Assembly: GCF_031755915.1 (NCBI RefSeq)
Contig: NC_083385.1
Span: 945,001 to 1,009,000 of the forward strand
Source: Ziziphus jujuba
Taxonomy: Eukaryota; Streptophyta; Magnoliopsida; Rosales; Rhamnaceae
Length of the DNA: 64,000 nucleotides
Direction of reading: 5' to 3'
Part shown: piece after piece, positions 17,729 through 28,265 of the stretch
How the letters are laid out: each line of letters starts with the position of its first letter
Numbering within the stretch: position 1 is the first letter of the stretch
Position numbers and translations under genes: made by a program
Notes under the pieces: generated by a model
Told to the model about the DNA's origin: nothing
Seen by the model: only the letters and a program-made list of their open reading frames with translations
Databases searched by the model: none

Positions 17729-18586
17729 ATGACGATGATAGGTGGTTCCGTGTGGACTTTGATGACCAGCTGGTTCACTCCTACTTCTCTGTTCCTTTTT
17801 GTCAACCTCGTCATCCTAATCATCCTCCTCACCTCCCGCAAAACGCCAGTGGAGCCACACCATCATCATCAGCAGCAGCAGCAGCATCAACTCGCCCGAG
17901 TCCCCTCGCTTTTGGACCGAGTCAGGTCCTTCAACTTGTCCCCTTACAAATTCGAATTCGACCAACCCTCGACCACTCATCACTTCAACCAACACGTCAC
18001 AACAACAACAACAACAACGGAATCCCCCGCCGGTGGGCATGAACAACACCTGTATCCGGATAATCAGGCCCCGCTTGCCCGCACTCCTTCTCTCCTCGAC
18101 CGCCTTAAGTCCATCAACTTGACCTCTCTCTACAGATCATCGGAACACGAACATCCCAACCCACAAACCGAAATTCTTGATTCTCCAGAGAGACCCGACC
18201 ACGAAACGGTGCTCATGAAGCCCCAGCCCAACCAAAGTTCGGAGTCGGACCATGACCATTTGGTCAGGAGGAGCAAATCGGACTCGGGTAGCGGGGACAC
18301 GACCAGTGGCCAGCCGGAGAAGATGAAGAAGTCTGCCAGCGAGAGAGAGGGCTTGGGAAGATTAATCAAAGAGGACGAGATCTTGGAGCGTCCTGTTCCA
18401 GCTACAACGAGGGTGGAGAAGTGGAGCGATCAAAGCAGAGTGAGCGAAACGAGGTCGTCTGGGGACGAGGAAGGGGTGGATGCAAAAGCCGCCGACTTTA
18501 TCAACAGGTTTAAGCAGCAGTTGAGGTTGCAGAGGCTGGACTCTCTCAAGCGTTTCTCAGAGATGCTCAAGGGAAAGCAGTGTTAG
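17729..18586 (+). CDS. A70-like protein, DUF4408 + DUF761 (copy A)
   Basis: This is a single-exon gene for 285 residues. The N-terminus has the DUF4408 signature, with an SWFTPTSLFLFVNL hydrophobic anchor of about 20 residues that should tether it to a membrane. A His/Gln-rich stretch follows. Then come two copies of an LAR-x-PSLLDR element (near residues 56 and 117), a charged, serine-rich middle and a C-terminal DUF761 motif (DFINRFKQQLRLQRLDS). The Arabidopsis relative is the PAMP-induced protein A70; the biochemical role is unknown. I chose the ATG at 17729 because unit B shares it. The frame stays open upstream to 17564 in this copy, but that part is leader DNA not conserved as protein in unit B. 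Confidence 0.88.
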   Translation: MTMIGGSVWTLMTSWFTPTSLFLFVNLVILIILLTSRKTPVEPHHHHQQQQQHQLARVPSLLDRVRSFNLSPYKFEFDQPSTTHHFNQHVTTTTTTTESPAGGHEQHLYPDNQAPLARTPSLLDRLKSINLTSLYRSSEHEHPNPQTEILDSPERPDHETVLMKPQPNQSSESDHDHLVRRSKSDSGSGDTTSGQPEKMKKSASEREGLGRLIKEDEILERPVPATTRVEKWSDQSRVSETRSSGDEEGVDAKAADFINRFKQQLRLQRLDSLKRFSEMLKGKQC

Positions 18587-21004
18587 TTAAGAGAGCTTTC
18601 TTTTCGGTGTTGTTTTTATTATTATTATTGTTTTTAATCGGAAAGTTGGTGAGGAGGTTAAACTAAACTAGTTTCAGAGAGCTAGAGCTAGAGCTAGGGA
18701 GTATCAGCATCATCATCTGCATTGGTATTTTGGGAAATTTGGTTGTTGAGATTGGCTGTGACTGGTGATTACGGGAGGAGGTTGGTGTTACTGTTCTGTC
18801 AGCGGTCTGTCCACTGATTTACATCATTGTAGAATAGGATCTTGAGAAGCGGTGAAGGAAAGGCTACAATGACCACAATGGCCTTTGCTATTTCCTTGAG
18901 AGTTTTTGATCAACTGGATGGTTATCCAGTCCTTGTCGCTGCTTTGGATTCTTTTGGTCGTTTCAACATTTTCCACAAGTCTCTGTGTGTGTGTGGCCTG
19001 TTCCTGATTTGATTTTGGCCTGCTCCTGACTTGATTTTTCTTTTTCTTCCCTGTGTGTCTATTTAGTTCTACTGCATTGAGCTAGCTAAACTTGGTTCCA
19101 TCTCTTATTATTAATATTTACCTTTCATTTGCAATTTCTGAAAACCGGAGGGCAAAAAAGACAAAATAATTACTTTATATGACAATGATTACGGAAGGAC
19201 AAAGGATGAAATTCTCGCATCTCCTTACAAAGAGACCAATCAAAAGTTTTTAAAAGAGCTCGCGATTTATATAAAATTTTATTTACAACCGTATAATTGT
19301 TCTTTTTAAATATGAAACAAAAATTTAGTACACATGTAGGCTTTTAAGATGGTTTATTTTTCTTTGGCTTTTTAGTCAACAAGAATGAAGGTCAATGGGA
19401 AAGCCAAGATCGGAAATTGAATGTATATGAATTTATAGAAGTTATAATTAAAAAAATAATAATAATATAACCTTTTTTTGGAAAAAAAAAATCAGTATAC
19501 TAAAATTTGAAAGAAATAAAAACCAAAAACAATAAATGAGCAAAAAAAAGAAAAATGTAAGGAAGCAATTTAAATTACTGGCGATTATAGCGTGGCGAAT
19601 TAAAGCATTAAAAACAGAAAACATGGGAGGGTTGAGGAAAGCTAAAAAATCGGACATCGTGTGGATGAAAGCAAAAAGAGAGACAAAAAGTAAGACTGGT
19701 GTTTTTTTTCTTTTGAAATTTCCCAAATGTAGAGCTGTATTGTCAATTCTCAAATGCCTCGTGATTTATGAGTTATGAGAGAGAAAGTTATAGACAGTGT
19801 TGAAGCCAGGACAAAGGTATATGGACCCGGACAACAAGATTAGGGGCGAAATTTTTATGAGTTATGAGAAAGTTATAGACAGTGTTGAAGGCAGGACAAA
19901 AGTATATGGACCCGGACAACAAGATTAGGGGCGAAATTTTTATGAGTTATGAGAAAGTTATAGACAGTGTTGAAGGCAGGACAAAAGTATATGGACCCGG
20001 ACAACAAGATTAGGGGCGAAATTTTTATGAGTTATGAGAAAGTTATAGACAGTGTTGAAGCCAGGACAAAAGTATATGGACCCCGGACAACAAGATTAGG
20101 GGCGAAATTTTTATTTTAGACTCACTCACTTTCTTTTGTATATCCAGCAGCTGGGCACCAAATTATTAACAAAAGCAGAAGTAATTGCTTAATAATTTCT
20201 TTTTTTGTGAATATATTAGTGGCTTTAATACGTTTTTCTTAAACGGTGAAAACAATATTAAGCATTCCCTACGCATGTTCTTTCAATATATGACTGTGAG
20301 TCTGTGATATAGTTTGGTATAAATTAAGGAATTTATAGTTTGATTAGAAGAATGAAATAAATTATAATATTTGGGTTTAATATTCTCTGCCTATCCACAC
20401 ACAACCAAAAAAAAAAAAAAAAAAAAAAAAAAGAATAATCTCAGTGCTTCTATCCTAATTAAGTTGAATATTAGACAAACTACAGCCTACTAGGTCGTTA
20501 ATTTGCTCTGTTGTTGAAGTTTGCTTTATTAAATTTTTATTTGCTCTCTTACTTAGCTTTTCGTAATTTTAAGAGCTATAATATAATAACTTTTTTAAAT
20601 ATAAATATTGCAAGTTAAGTTCAAAATTAATTACATATAATATGTATAAGTGGTGTAAATGATATTAATCCAAATATATGAATAGGACACTTGATGAGAA
20701 AGATAATATAAATTTATATATTTATTTTTATATTAGAAACAAGACTAATTATATTTTTTTAACTAGAAAAGTCAACTTATATTTAGGCTAAAATTGAAAG
20801 GAAGCAACTCATATTAACTAACATATATGTGATTTTTTGATTCCACAGATTGGATGTTTTAGCAAGTGGTGCCACAACTCACAATGTTGTTATTTTTGTT
20901 GAATCTTAATTCTGTATGTCTCAAGTCATTTTTCTTTCATTTTTTTTTTCTTATTTAATAGACGTTTATTTATCAAATATTTTATACTATAATTTTGTTT
21001 ATTT
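18587..21004. other. A70-A 3' region and intergenic DNA
   Basis: About 500 bp after the stop is well conserved with unit B (38211-38740) and probably contains the 3' UTR. The rest is AT-rich. It holds an 85-bp minisatellite and a poly(A) run at about 20408-20432, and no gene is seen. Confidence 0.6.
19768..20113. repeat. 85-bp minisatellite, four copies
   Basis: The marker TAGACAGTGT recurs at 19791, 19876, 19961 and 20046, exactly 85 bp apart, with near-identical units. Unit B has a single diverged unit at about 40249-40335. Confidence 0.96.
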
Positions 21005-21215
21005 ATCAAATAAAGGATGTTTCTTTAGGATGTATTTTTTTTGAAAAAAATAAAAATAGAAATTCGAGATTGAAAATTATGGGTAAGGTAGCAACATGTT
21101 GCACATGGTGGAAACAAATAGGTGTAGTTGTAACGGGCTATCCTTTGTGGGGTGGTCCCGACCTTGTCATTGCTTCAATAGGTGAGTTTTAGGGAGTCCC
21201 TAGTAATATCTATAT
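21005..21215. repeat. Right arm of inverted repeat bracketing unit A
   Basis: This is the reverse complement of 8238-8455, with small differences. It includes GGATGTTTCTTTAGG and GTGAGTTTTAGGGAGTCCC. Confidence 0.85.
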
Positions 21216-21289
21216 AATACATAAAACAAAAAAAATATGCATTATGTATTAGTATATCTTTTCTAAAAATTCCCTTCAAAAGTATTTAT

Positions 21290-21815
21290 TTATTATTTTA
21301 TCTTTTATGGTTATAATTAAATATGTATAAAATTATTTTTTAATGTAACTATCAAAATAATTGAAAAATAACATATGATCATAATTTTGAAATAAATTTA
21401 AAATAAATAAAATATTTGATTTTATTTTATTTATTAAATAAGTCAAATACGTGAAATATATTTATATATATATATAGTTTTCTTAATTAAATATATTTTA
21501 AATATTTTTATATATACAAATATAGTTACATGAAAATGAATAAAGATATTTTTTCATTTAGATATAAAAATACAATACCATAAATAATAATTATTAAACA
21601 TAACAAAATAAAATTTATTTTTAAAATAAATTATTTGATCTTATATTATTATCAATTAATATATATATTTTTTTTATTAAATTAGATGAACGGTTTAGCA
21701 AGACAGTCCAAGTACGCAGCTATTATCCTTTTTATTATATTATATTATATAATTTAAAAAGAGTATGTTATTATAATAATGGAATTGTAAGATTTATTAC
21801 ATTCAATACCAAAAA
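21290..21815. repeat. AT-rich direct repeat R1
   Basis: This ~525-bp block matches R2 (about 22790-23335) along its whole length, ending in the shared TTATTATAATAATGGAATTG. A partial third copy lies at about 24010-24195. It may be a non-autonomous transposon, but no terminal repeats were identified. Confidence 0.8.
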
Positions 21816-21964
21816 AATGAAATATAATATTAATATACAGGCTCTATTTAGAAAAAAAAAAAAACCAATTGGTAATATATGATTACCACTTATATCATAT
21901 TATATTTATAAAGATTTTCCATTTATAATTATAATATATAATAATGATATATAATAACGATACA

Positions 21965-22025
21965 TAATAATGACTCCAATGCGGTCAAGGGAAAGCATAA
22001 CATCGGGATGGTCTGAGCTTTAGAT
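21965..22025 (+). pseudogene. Short fragment of 40S ribosomal protein SA gene (second copy)
   Basis: CTCCAATGCGGTCAAGGGAA and the following bases match the 3' part of the fragment at 25491-25672. Both are followed by poly(T) and the same non-coding tail (GGATGCTTTGCCATTTGCC). This is a remnant too short to code. Confidence 0.55.
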
Positions 22026-22239
22026 GTCTATGCGAGTTTTCGACTATTTTTTTTTTTAATTTTATATTTAATATGTTAAAATTAAAAATTTTAAAGTACT
22101 GAATGTGGTTTTTGTTTTGGATGCTTTGCCATTTGCCCCATACATTTTAATTTTAATCGAAGCAGAAATAAATGGGACTTGATTTTTAAATGGTTGTCCT
22201 ATGTTGTTCTTCAGATATATATATATATATATATATGCT

Positions 22240-22490
22240 GCACATCTAAACTAAGTGTCAGCATACCTTTCATTCAAATTTCTTCTATATATAAGCATAT
22301 TTTCATCCAAATTTTCTCCAAGTGTCAGCATTTCTTTGTTTTAAATTTTTTTCAAAATGGCAGCATATCATTTTTTCAAATTAACATATCCTTCTGTTAA
22401 ATTTTATTTTTCCAAATCAGTATATTTTTTTTCTAAATTTCCTCCAAGTATTAGCATACCTTCTTCCAAATTTACTCCAAAAATACATTT
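22240..22490. repeat. Degenerate minisatellite of CCAAATTT(T/A)CTCCAAGT type
   Basis: Phrases such as AGCATACCTT, CCAAATTTTCTCC and AAGTGTCAGCAT recur four to five times at irregular spacing of tens of bases. Confidence 0.5.
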
Positions 22491-22521
22491 TTATTTTTAT
22501 TTTATTTATTTATTATTTTAC

Positions 22522-22702
22522 CAGATAATTGGGTACCAGATAAATACGGAACATAATATTGAACAACAGAATCACTTTTGTCAAGGACAATAGGCACTCC
22601 TGCCCCATACGCACTCCATTCCTTGGAAGATTCCCGAAGATCATTCAATGTGAAGTAAGGCTGAAACTCAATGCCACACGTCCTCAACCCTCTCATTGTC
22701 GT
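22522..22702 (-). pseudogene. Captured single exon of a DUF789-family gene
   Basis: A 181-nt exon stays open and has a good acceptor (GTGTAG) and donor (CTG|GTAAAA). Its peptide contains MRGLRTCGIEFQPYF, SKEWSAYGAGVPIVL and VVQYYVPYLSG, which I recognise as the C-terminal part of plant DUF789 proteins. No other exon of that gene lies nearby, so it is a gene fragment. Confidence 0.75.
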
Positions 22703-22789
22703 CTACACCAAACAAAACCAAAACTATAAATCAAAATCAAAATCAAAATATTTCAGAGTAGCCAACATAATCAAAATATTTTTATTTTA

Positions 22790-23335
22790 TTATTTTATTT
22801 TTATGGTTATAATCAAATATATATAAAATTAATTTTTGATATAAATATCAATAACTATCAAACAATTAAAAAAATAACGGTAATAATTTTGAAATAAAAT
22901 TAAAATAAATAAAATATTTGATTTTATTTTATTTACCAAATAAATCAAATATATAAAATGTATTTGCATATATATAGTTTTCTTTATTAAATATATTTTA
23001 AATATTTTTACATATATAAATATGATTATATAGAAAATTAATAAATATACTTTTTATTTGGATATAAAAACACAATACTATAAATAATAATTGTCAAACA
23101 TAGCAAAATAAAATTTATTTTTAAAACAAATTATTTGATTTTATATTATTATCAATTAAGATATATTTTTATTATTATATTAGATGGACGGTTTAGAAAG
23201 ACCACATCCAAGAACGCAGCTTAATCCCTTTTTAAATTATATTATTATTATTATTATTATATTATATTATATAGTTTAAAAAGGGTACATTATTATAATA
23301 ATGGAATTGCAAAATTTATTGCATTCAATAACTAT
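22790..23335. repeat. AT-rich direct repeat R2
   Basis: See R1 at 21290-21815. The two copies share GATGgACGGTTTAG and the AATTTATTTTTAAAA block near their 3' ends. Confidence 0.8.
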
Positions 23336-25490
23336 ATACAGTAATAATTTAGAAATAAATTTAAAATAAATAAAATATTTAATTTTATTTTATTTAGCAA
23401 ATATATTTGGCTATAAATAAATTAAATAGATTTCAATTATAAAATTAATCTCCTTATTTGATATTCTTTTATATATATATATATATATATACATATATAT
23501 ATGTAAATATAAATAAATTGTTAATAAAATTAATCTCTTTATTTGGTAAAAAATATGTAAATAATAAATGATTTTTTTATTATTACTAAATATATTTTAC
23601 CTAAAATTTTCATTTATTAATACATATTCATATACGTATATTAATAAATAGAATTACATTACATTATAAAGTAATAAAATTAAAGCAGAGTAACTAATAA
23701 TGAATTACATTATATTGATCTTCTTACTAAGAAATTTAAAATAAATAATATATTTTCTAAAAATATTTTCCAAAAAAATTTAAAAAGTACATATATATAT
23801 ATATATTATTTATGTTAACAAATGAAACAAATGTTTAAAATTGCGTGTATATATATATATATATATATTTCAAATTTGTTTTTAAAAAATAATCTTAAGA
23901 TTATAATAATATATATAATAAATAATATTGTATATATATATATATGTTCATACAATATTCTTAATAAATAATAAAAAATACAAAATACATGTTAGAATCA
24001 TATATATATATATATCGTATTTTGTTTTCAAAATAAATTATTTGGTCTTATTTTATTTCCTATTAATATATATTTTTATTATTATATTAGATGGATGATT
24101 TGGAAAGATCAGATTTTGATCAAGTATATTTGGGCATATAAAAAAATTTTGAAGATCATTACCTAAAAACGCAACTATTATCCTTTTTAAATTATATATA
24201 TTTATTATTATTATATTATATTATCTATATTATCTATATAATAATATATAAAAGAAGAATAATGATTGTCATGTGTCAGCATTTTTAATTCTAATTATAT
24301 TTATTTATATTTATGATTTTATCCTTAATAGTTGTACCTAAATATATATATAATTAATTTTTATTTTCAAATAAATTAAAAAATATTTTCTTAAAAAAAT
24401 ATGGATAATCATATATTGAACACAATAAAAAATGGAACATTATTATACTCACAAAATCACATTCTTTAATTATAAATATTGTTATTATAATATTATAATA
24501 TTTTTATAGTATTACATTTTATTTTTATTTTTATGTATAATAGATTTGGGTTTAGGAATGAAGGAATAAAAATATATATTTTTATTATTATAATATTTAT
24601 ATGACATAAAATGTATTTGTTTATATATTGTTTGCTTAATTAGAGATATTTTAAATATTTTTATATATATAAATATGGTTATACGGATATATATATATAT
24701 ATATATATATAATATTTTTTTATTAATATTGATAATAATATATATATATATATAAATGATGACACGTATAATCATATGAATATTTAAGTTTTCTTTCAAA
24801 AATATTAAAAAGATTTTAATTAATTATTATTAGATTGTCAAACAATTGAGATTTTATCATATTTAAAATGTATATATTTGATATATTTGATAAATTTTAT
24901 CATATCAAAAATGAAACATTACGTTTTCAAGCTCCGCAATAACAGTAATCTCTCATATTCATCTTCTATTGTTCTTTTATTGAACTGTTTTCGCTTGTTA
25001 TTTGGCCATTTCCTTTGTTTAGATGCCGAAATAATTTGTGAAAACTAAGAGGAAATATTCGATTTTTATTTCGCTCTCTACTAGTCACTGTTTATAAAGG
25101 AAATTTTTTTTTTTTTTTTGAATGGTTATAAAGGAATTTTTTTTTTTTTTTTTTTTTGGGAATAACCTATAAAGGATTTTTTTGTCTTTTATTTTTTATT
25201 TTTTATTTTTTACATTGTATCTGGGATTTATATGATAAGCGTAAGATAATCAGTCCAGTGCTTAGAAAATTTACAATCTATTCTACTTTTTTAGTCATTT
25301 ATATTCATACCTTTTTGGCTTATAATATTGATAACCATTATCAGTAACTGTGAATTAGTACCACTATTGTGTAAAAAATTACAAAATGTTCTTTTGTTTT
25401 GCTTTGTTAGATGATATGTATTTGCTTGGTGTTTGTGTATTTAGAGAAAACAAATGTTATATAACATTTATGTTTTTATTTAATTTCTAG
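23336..25490. other. Very AT-rich intergenic DNA
   Basis: There is no gene. The stretch holds many (AT)n tracts, a partial R3 copy at about 24010-24195 and two poly(T) runs at about 25107-25120 and 25139-25157. Confidence 0.6.
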
Positions 25491-25672
25491 GCATATACAT
25501 TATCAATCTGGGAAAGACTTGGGAGAAGCAGCTGCAGCTGGCGGCCAGAGTTATTGTTGCCATCGAGAACCCACAGGACATAATTGTCCAGCCAGCACAT
25601 CGAGGAAGCTCCTATACCTATTCTCCAATGCAGTCAAGGGAAAGCACAGCAGTGGGATAGTCTGCGCTTTAG
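25491..25672 (+). pseudogene. Fragment of a 40S ribosomal protein SA gene
   Basis: The sequence encodes INLGKTWEK and [14 protein letters not shown], diagnostic of ribosomal protein SA. It carries an extra Gln codon and then jumps to a degenerate NxxKGKHSxG segment from further along the protein. It is preceded by an intron-like TTTAATTTCTAG acceptor, so it came from genomic DNA rather than from processed mRNA. It is not functional. Confidence 0.8.
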
Positions 25673-25896
25673 AAGTCGAGTTTGGGGAGATTTTTTTTTT
25701 TTTTTTTTTTTTAATTTTATATTTAATATGTTATTAGTTTAGTGTCGGAGTTGGAACCAATATAGCTGGTCGGATTGGCAATGAAGCTTTAAAAATTTTC
25801 TTGTGATGTGGTTTTTGTTGTGGATGCTTTGCCATTTGCCTAATACATTTTAATTTTAATCGACGCACAAATAGGTGGGACTTGACTATATATACT

Positions 25897-27395
25897 ATAT
25901 TATATATATATATATATATATATGATCAATCTACCTTTAATTAATCTCCTTTATATACTTTTGTTTTAGACTATATATATATATATATGTGATTTTGTTC
26001 TTTTTGATGATGGTATTTTTATTTTATACGTAGGCCAGCGATGATTTTATGGGTGATGCGAAAAACCTCCAACAAGCTGGATACATTTACAGATCAACCT
26101 TGGAAGAAGGTGCAGATTTGAAGCCCTTTGACATCCAACTAATGGACCAAATAATGGAATCTGATCAGCATGGAAGTGTTCTTGAAACAGGAGAACTTAG
26201 GTCATGAACTATACAACTCTCTATTTGTTAATTTTGAATATATATGATATAACTACTTTTCACAAATATATATATATATATATATTATAATTTGGGCAAT
26301 AGTTTTTGGAGATCGAAACTGTATGCATAACATGATAAATGAAAAAAGAAGCATGCAATACGTAATGACAAATAAATAGATTTATCCGGGGAGAAAAATG
26401 GGAAAATTAAAAAGTAGAATTCTCCAAATAAATATCATTTATAAAATAACCATCAATCTCATCATATGTTAATTTTATCTTAATTAAATTTATTGTAGAT
26501 ATGAATCTCTGAAAATTAAATAATTTGTAATGATAATTAATACTTTCCTATGTAATATTGAAAAATTTCACAAATGTTGAAAAATGATTAAATTTTCTAA
26601 TATTGACAGACGTGTCATTAAAATAAAAGCAGTGATTTTTTTTGTTTAATTTTTTGATTAAATTTTCTTGTTTAATTAAAATAAAATAGGTCTTGGTTTG
26701 GTAAATTTTTTGTATGAACCAAGGAAGCATTTTATTTTAACATTTTTATACATTGATGCGGTGCTGTGTTCAAGGCTCATGGAAGGCAGCCTCTGCAGGG
26801 CATGAGGACTGAGGACGAGATGAATTATGCAAGCCGATAAGGCAATTGGATCATCGGCAAAAGGGAAGAGAATGGATGCAGATGTGTGAAAGATGCATTA
26901 CGTAAATCTGGTTCAAGATTTGATGCTATTATATAAAAGGTCTAGTGGAAGTTGGTACATGATTGACTGCATAGTGAAAAGCAGACATTATTTGTCGTTT
27001 GCAACAAATGGCATATGTTAGTTTTTGTTTTTTTATGTTTTTTTTTTTCTTCCTTGTTTTTTGTCTTTGAAGAAATGGCATATGTTAATTGTTATGGCTT
27101 TCTATCCCAAAATGTTTCATTATATGTATATGCGGCCTGGATATAATATTTATATAAATATTATATGTTTTTTTTTTTTTTATAATAACTTTGTTCCCAA
27201 ATGTATATAATAATTTTATAAAAGAAACATGGAAAAATGAGCTGAGCTGAGCGAGTTGATGTGGCGTCATCTAGTCGGGAGACCCACTAGTGGGTCCTCC
27301 GGGACACTCTTGCCGGAGCTGAAACAGCTCAGCTCCCTCCATTTTCAATTCGAATCATTCCCTATTTTCTCTATGCTTTACTTCCTTTTTTTTTT
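25897..27395. repeat. Inverted-duplication arm 1 (copy of the LBD 3' region)
   Basis: This is the reverse complement of about 41230-42985. It covers LBD intron 1, exon 2, the 3' flank and the block CAGCTCAGCTCCCTCC. It starts at an (AT)n tract just inside LBD intron 1 and ends at the unit B border. Arm 2 additionally holds a SINE. Confidence 0.88.
26034..26207 (+). pseudogene. Orphan copy of LBD exon 2
   Basis: This 174-nt exon copy lies behind an intact TACGTAG acceptor. It is open to its TGA stop and differs from the LBD gene at a few residues (for example GDAKNLQQAGYIYR is kept, the last residue is Ser instead of Leu). No exon 1 is present, so it cannot make an LBD protein. Confidence 0.88.
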
Positions 27396-27559
27396 TTTTT
27401 TTTTTCTTTGGGGTAAAACCTTTATTTGAATATTCCTGTGATAAGGGTTGGATTGGTTCTTCTACCAAACCTAAATCTCAAGGAACCGCTTTCCAACACT
27501 GTTCACTCCGCATCATGGTTTATTGGACCAGCTACTTTGACCTTTTGGGGCTTCAGATT

Positions 27560-28265
27560 ATATCTGGCAATTTATGTTGGTGGGTCGTATTCGTGTCAAT
27601 CCGTTTAATAATCGTGTCAAAAATGTATAACCCGAACACGACCCATTTATTAATCGTGTCAGGTATCTAAAACACTAACCCGACCTGTTTATAAACAGGT
27701 CAACACGACACGATCCGTTTAACACGATTATTTTAACGGATCGTGTTGACCTATTAATCCGTTAACCTGAAATTGACCTATTAACCCGAAAACTAACCTA
27801 TTAACCCGAAATTAACCTATTAACCCGTTAATCCGAAATTAACCTATTAACTCGAAAATTTTTTTTATTTTATTTTTTTATTTTTATATTTTTGTTTTAC
27901 TAAAGATGTATTTTTTGTTTTTAAAAAATTAGTAATAGAAAATTATTTTTATAAAATTTTTAATTTATAATATTTTTTAGTTATTAAATATTATATTAGT
28001 GATAAAATATTAATTTAAAATTAAATTTAAATGGGTAGTAATAGGTATATAATCGTGTCGGATTGAAACTGACACGTTTAATAAACGGGTCGTAATGGGT
28101 CAATTTCGAGTTAAACAGGTCAACCCGAAAATGACACGATTAATAATCGTGTTAAACGGATTGACCCGATTATGATCCAAACCCATTTATAATAAACCCA
28201 AACCCATTTATTCCGTGTCGTTTTCGAGTCGTGTCGCCGTATCATGATCCAAATTGCCAGGTCTA
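27560..28265. mobile_element. Non-autonomous DNA transposon, MULE-like, 706 bp
   Basis: The insertion is absent from unit A and flanked by the perfect 9-bp duplication CTTCAGATT (27551-27559 and 28266-28274). Its ends carry inverted CTGGCAATTT / AAATTGCCAG. Both sides are filled with short inverted GTGTCGTG/ACACGA-type and AACCCGA words around an AT-rich centre. There is no coding capacity. The 9-bp duplication suggests a Mutator-like element. Confidence 0.85.

Larger units (their letters stand above)
8455..20990. repeat. Segmental duplication unit A (C3H64 + A70-like)
   Basis: This segment is collinear with 27440-41200 in the same orientation, through exons, introns and intergenic DNA. Homology starts near GGTTCTTCTACCAAACC (about 8465 and 27456) and fades near GTATGTCTCAAGTCATTTTT (about 20920 and 41120). 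Several insertions and array-length differences are private to one copy. Confidence 0.93.
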
